Shown here: positions 60,384-64,000 of the stretch, piece after piece
How the letters are laid out: each line of letters starts with the position of its first letter
Position numbering within the stretch: position 1 is the first letter of the stretch
NCBI GenBank assembly: GCA_958369225.1
Contig: CATXID010000003.1
Location: 1 to 64,000 of the forward strand
Direction of reading: 5' to 3'
Length of the DNA stretch: 64,000 bases
DNA from: an uncultured Collinsella sp.
Lineage (GTDB): Bacteria; Actinomycetota; Coriobacteriia; Coriobacteriales; Coriobacteriaceae
Position numbers and translations under genes: made by a program
Notes under the pieces: generated by a model
Seen by the model: only the letters and a program-made list of their open reading frames with translations
Database searches by the model: none
Told to the model about the DNA's origin: nothing

Positions 60384-61889
60384 ATGGCGAACAACCATAC
60401 TGCGGGCGCTGCTGCCCGCACCTTCGCGCCCAGCGAGCTTTGCCAGCGCATGCTGGCCAAAACCAGCAAGGGCACCTGCGGTCCCTGCATCCTGTACCTT
60501 GAGGATGGGACCATTTTTTATGGCCGTGCATGCGGTGCCGAGGGTACCGCGACCGGCGAGGTCTGCTTCAATACCTCGCTTGAGGGCTATTTTGAGGTCA
60601 TGACCGACCCGAGCTATGCCGGCCAAATTGTAACCATGACCTATCCGCAGATCGGTAACTACGGCATTGATGAGACCGACGTCCAGTCGGCCTTCCCCGG
60701 CGATACCGCTCGCCCCGCGAGCGCTCCCGCCATGCGCGGTATGATCGTCCGCGACATGTGCGCTACGCCTTCCAACTGGCGTTCGGCCGTCAGCGTGCCG
60801 GAGTACCTGCGTGCCCACGGCATCGTCGCCATCGAGGGCGTCGACACCCGTGCCCTGGTGCGCCACCTGCGCGACAACGGCTCCAAGATGGGCATTATCT
60901 CGACCGAGATCTTTGACGCCGACGAGCTTGCCGAGCGTCTGGCCGCAGCGCCGACGCTGGTGGGCGAGAATCTGGTCAAGACTGTGAGCTGCCCCGCACC
61001 TCACGAGTTTGCAGCTGCCGACCTGCCCGCTACGCATGACTTTGCGCTTGCCCCTGCTGCTCCTGCCCGCCACAAAGTGGTCGCCTACGACTGCGGCGTC
61101 AAGCGCGGCATTCTGGAGGGCCTCGTCCGCGCCGGCTGCGACCTTACTGTCGTGCCGTGGGATACGCCCGCCCAGCAGGTGCTCGACATGAATCCCGACG
61201 GCGTCTTTTTATCCAACGGCCCCGGCGACCCCGATGCCGTGGTGGAGACCTACGAGCAGGTGCAGCAGCTGATCGGCAAGGTGCCGGTCTTTGGCATTTG
61301 CCTTGGTCACCAAATGATCAGCTTGGCGTGCGGCGCCCAAATGGAAAAGCTTAAATTCGGTCACCGTGGCGGTAACCAGCCGGTTATGAACCTGGTGAGC
61401 CGTCGCGTGGAGATTACCGCGCAAAACCACGGCTTTGGCCTGCTGTTCCCCAGTCTGGGCAAACTGATCCCGGAGCTTTCCGGCGGCGAGACCGAGCATG
61501 CGGCCGATGGCGACCTGCGCGTCTGGGTGCGTCGCGGCATCGCGCCGGTCGTGATGAACGAGCGCTTCGGCCACATTCGCCTGACGCACGTGAACCTCAA
61601 CGACGGCACCGCCGAGGGCATCCAGCTGCTCGACGCCCCGTGCTTCTCGGTCCAGTACCACCCCGAGGCTTCGCCCGGTCCCACCGATGCCCACTATCTC
61701 TTTACCGCCTTCACGCGACTCATGGACGGCGAGGAGAACTACCTGGACATCGACACCGCGAAGGACCGCCTCGCCGGCTGGAATTTTGCCGATGGTGGTT
61801 CCGCCGTTCTACCGAACGGCGGACCGGTCGACGCTGCGGCTGCATCTGGCACATCATCTTGCCGTTCTGCTTCGGACGCGCGGGCATAA
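60384..61889 (+). CDS. carA: Carbamoyl-phosphate synthase small subunit
   Basis: CarA supplies ammonia from glutamine to CarB for pyrimidine and arginine synthesis. The N-terminal half shows EGTATGEVCFNTSLEGYFE and the glutaminase domain has the nucleophile Cys306 in FGICLGHQM, with His in YHPEASPGPTDA. At 501 residues it is longer than the usual 380, with extra linker and about 50 C-terminal residues. I used the ATG at 60384, with AAGGAG 4 bases before it inside a PyrR-like hairpin. Confidence 0.95.
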   Translation: MANNHTAGAAARTFAPSELCQRMLAKTSKGTCGPCILYLEDGTIFYGRACGAEGTATGEVCFNTSLEGYFEVMTDPSYAGQIVTMTYPQIGNYGIDETDVQSAFPGDTARPASAPAMRGMIVRDMCATPSNWRSAVSVPEYLRAHGIVAIEGVDTRALVRHLRDNGSKMGIISTEIFDADELAERLAAAPTLVGENLVKTVSCPAPHEFAAADLPATHDFALAPAAPARHKVVAYDCGVKRGILEGLVRAGCDLTVVPWDTPAQQVLDMNPDGVFLSNGPGDPDAVVETYEQVQQLIGKVPVFGICLGHQMISLACGAQMEKLKFGHRGGNQPVMNLVSRRVEITAQNHGFGLLFPSLGKLIPELSGGETEHAADGDLRVWVRRGIAPVVMNERFGHIRLTHVNLNDGTAEGIQLLDAPCFSVQYHPEASPGPTDAHYLFTAFTRLMDGEENYLDIDTAKDRLAGWNFADGGSAVLPNGGPVDAAAASGTSSCRSASDARA

Positions 61890-61987
61890 GCCCAGCGCGC
61901 CCTCGCATCACGGCAACCTGATGCACCAGCTGCACCCTCGCTGACTTTTTCAAAACATTGAGTCAGCCTCTCTAGGAGGTTTTAAAC

Positions 61988-64000
<2,013 letters not shown>

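Overview
The window is a chromosomal replication-origin region of a high-GC actinobacterium of the class Coriobacteriia, most like Collinsella. I judge this from the gene order (rpmH, rnpA, yidD, yidC, jag, rsmG, parA, parB on one side of dnaA; dnaN, recF, dciA, gyrB, gyrA on the other), the protein sequences and the gene content. No prophage, transposase, integrase, CRISPR array or rRNA operon is visible. Nearly all genes left of about 32 kb lie on the minus strand and most genes to the right lie on the plus strand, as expected for forks leaving an origin at about 31.9-35.4 kb.

Left arm (0-31.7 kb): tRNA-Lys, an M29 aminopeptidase, purC, a two-component system, a TSCPD protein coupled to a Tat-type lipoprotein, a solute-binding-protein/GGDEF pair, purB, tRNA-Gly, a large LPXTG surface protein with a thioester domain and SpaA-type repeats, a degenerate M28-peptidase-like membrane protein with a very long linker, two WYL regulators, a DinG-type exonuclease-helicase, ddl, rlmN, then the parB-parA-rsmG-jag-yidC-yidD-rnpA-rpmH block. 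Three perfect parS sites lie between parA and rsmG, and two degenerate ones flank them farther out.

Origin (31.9-35.4 kb): DnaA-box-like 9-mers (TTTTCAACA and TTTTCGACA) cluster upstream of an unusual GHKL-ATPase/winged-helix gene that sits directly before dnaA, and again between dnaA and dnaN. In the second cluster an AT-rich stretch carries a run of DnaA-trio triplets. The origin therefore looks bipartite.

Right arm (35.4-64 kb): dnaN-recF-dciA-gyrB-gyrA, a tRNA-Ile/Ala/Ile cluster, a bifunctional-nuclease-family gene, typA, a bactofilin-like membrane protein, a TRIC-like channel, two tRNA-Ser genes, rpsF-ssb-rpsR-rplI, dnaB, purA, purD, a NUDIX hydrolase, an ABC exporter, carA behind a PyrR-like hairpin, and the first two thirds of carB, which runs off the end.

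The most unusual structure is a family of palindrome-rich modules next to three tRNA loci (Lys, Gly, Ser). Each has short tandem hairpins, a conserved box and a T-arm-like end, and each is bounded by inverted copies of the 3' end of its own neighbouring tRNA. Two further large imperfect palindromes follow gyrB and gyrA. The GHKL/winged-helix gene beside dnaA and a Phe at the GyrA position of the classic quinolone-resistance serine also deserve attention.
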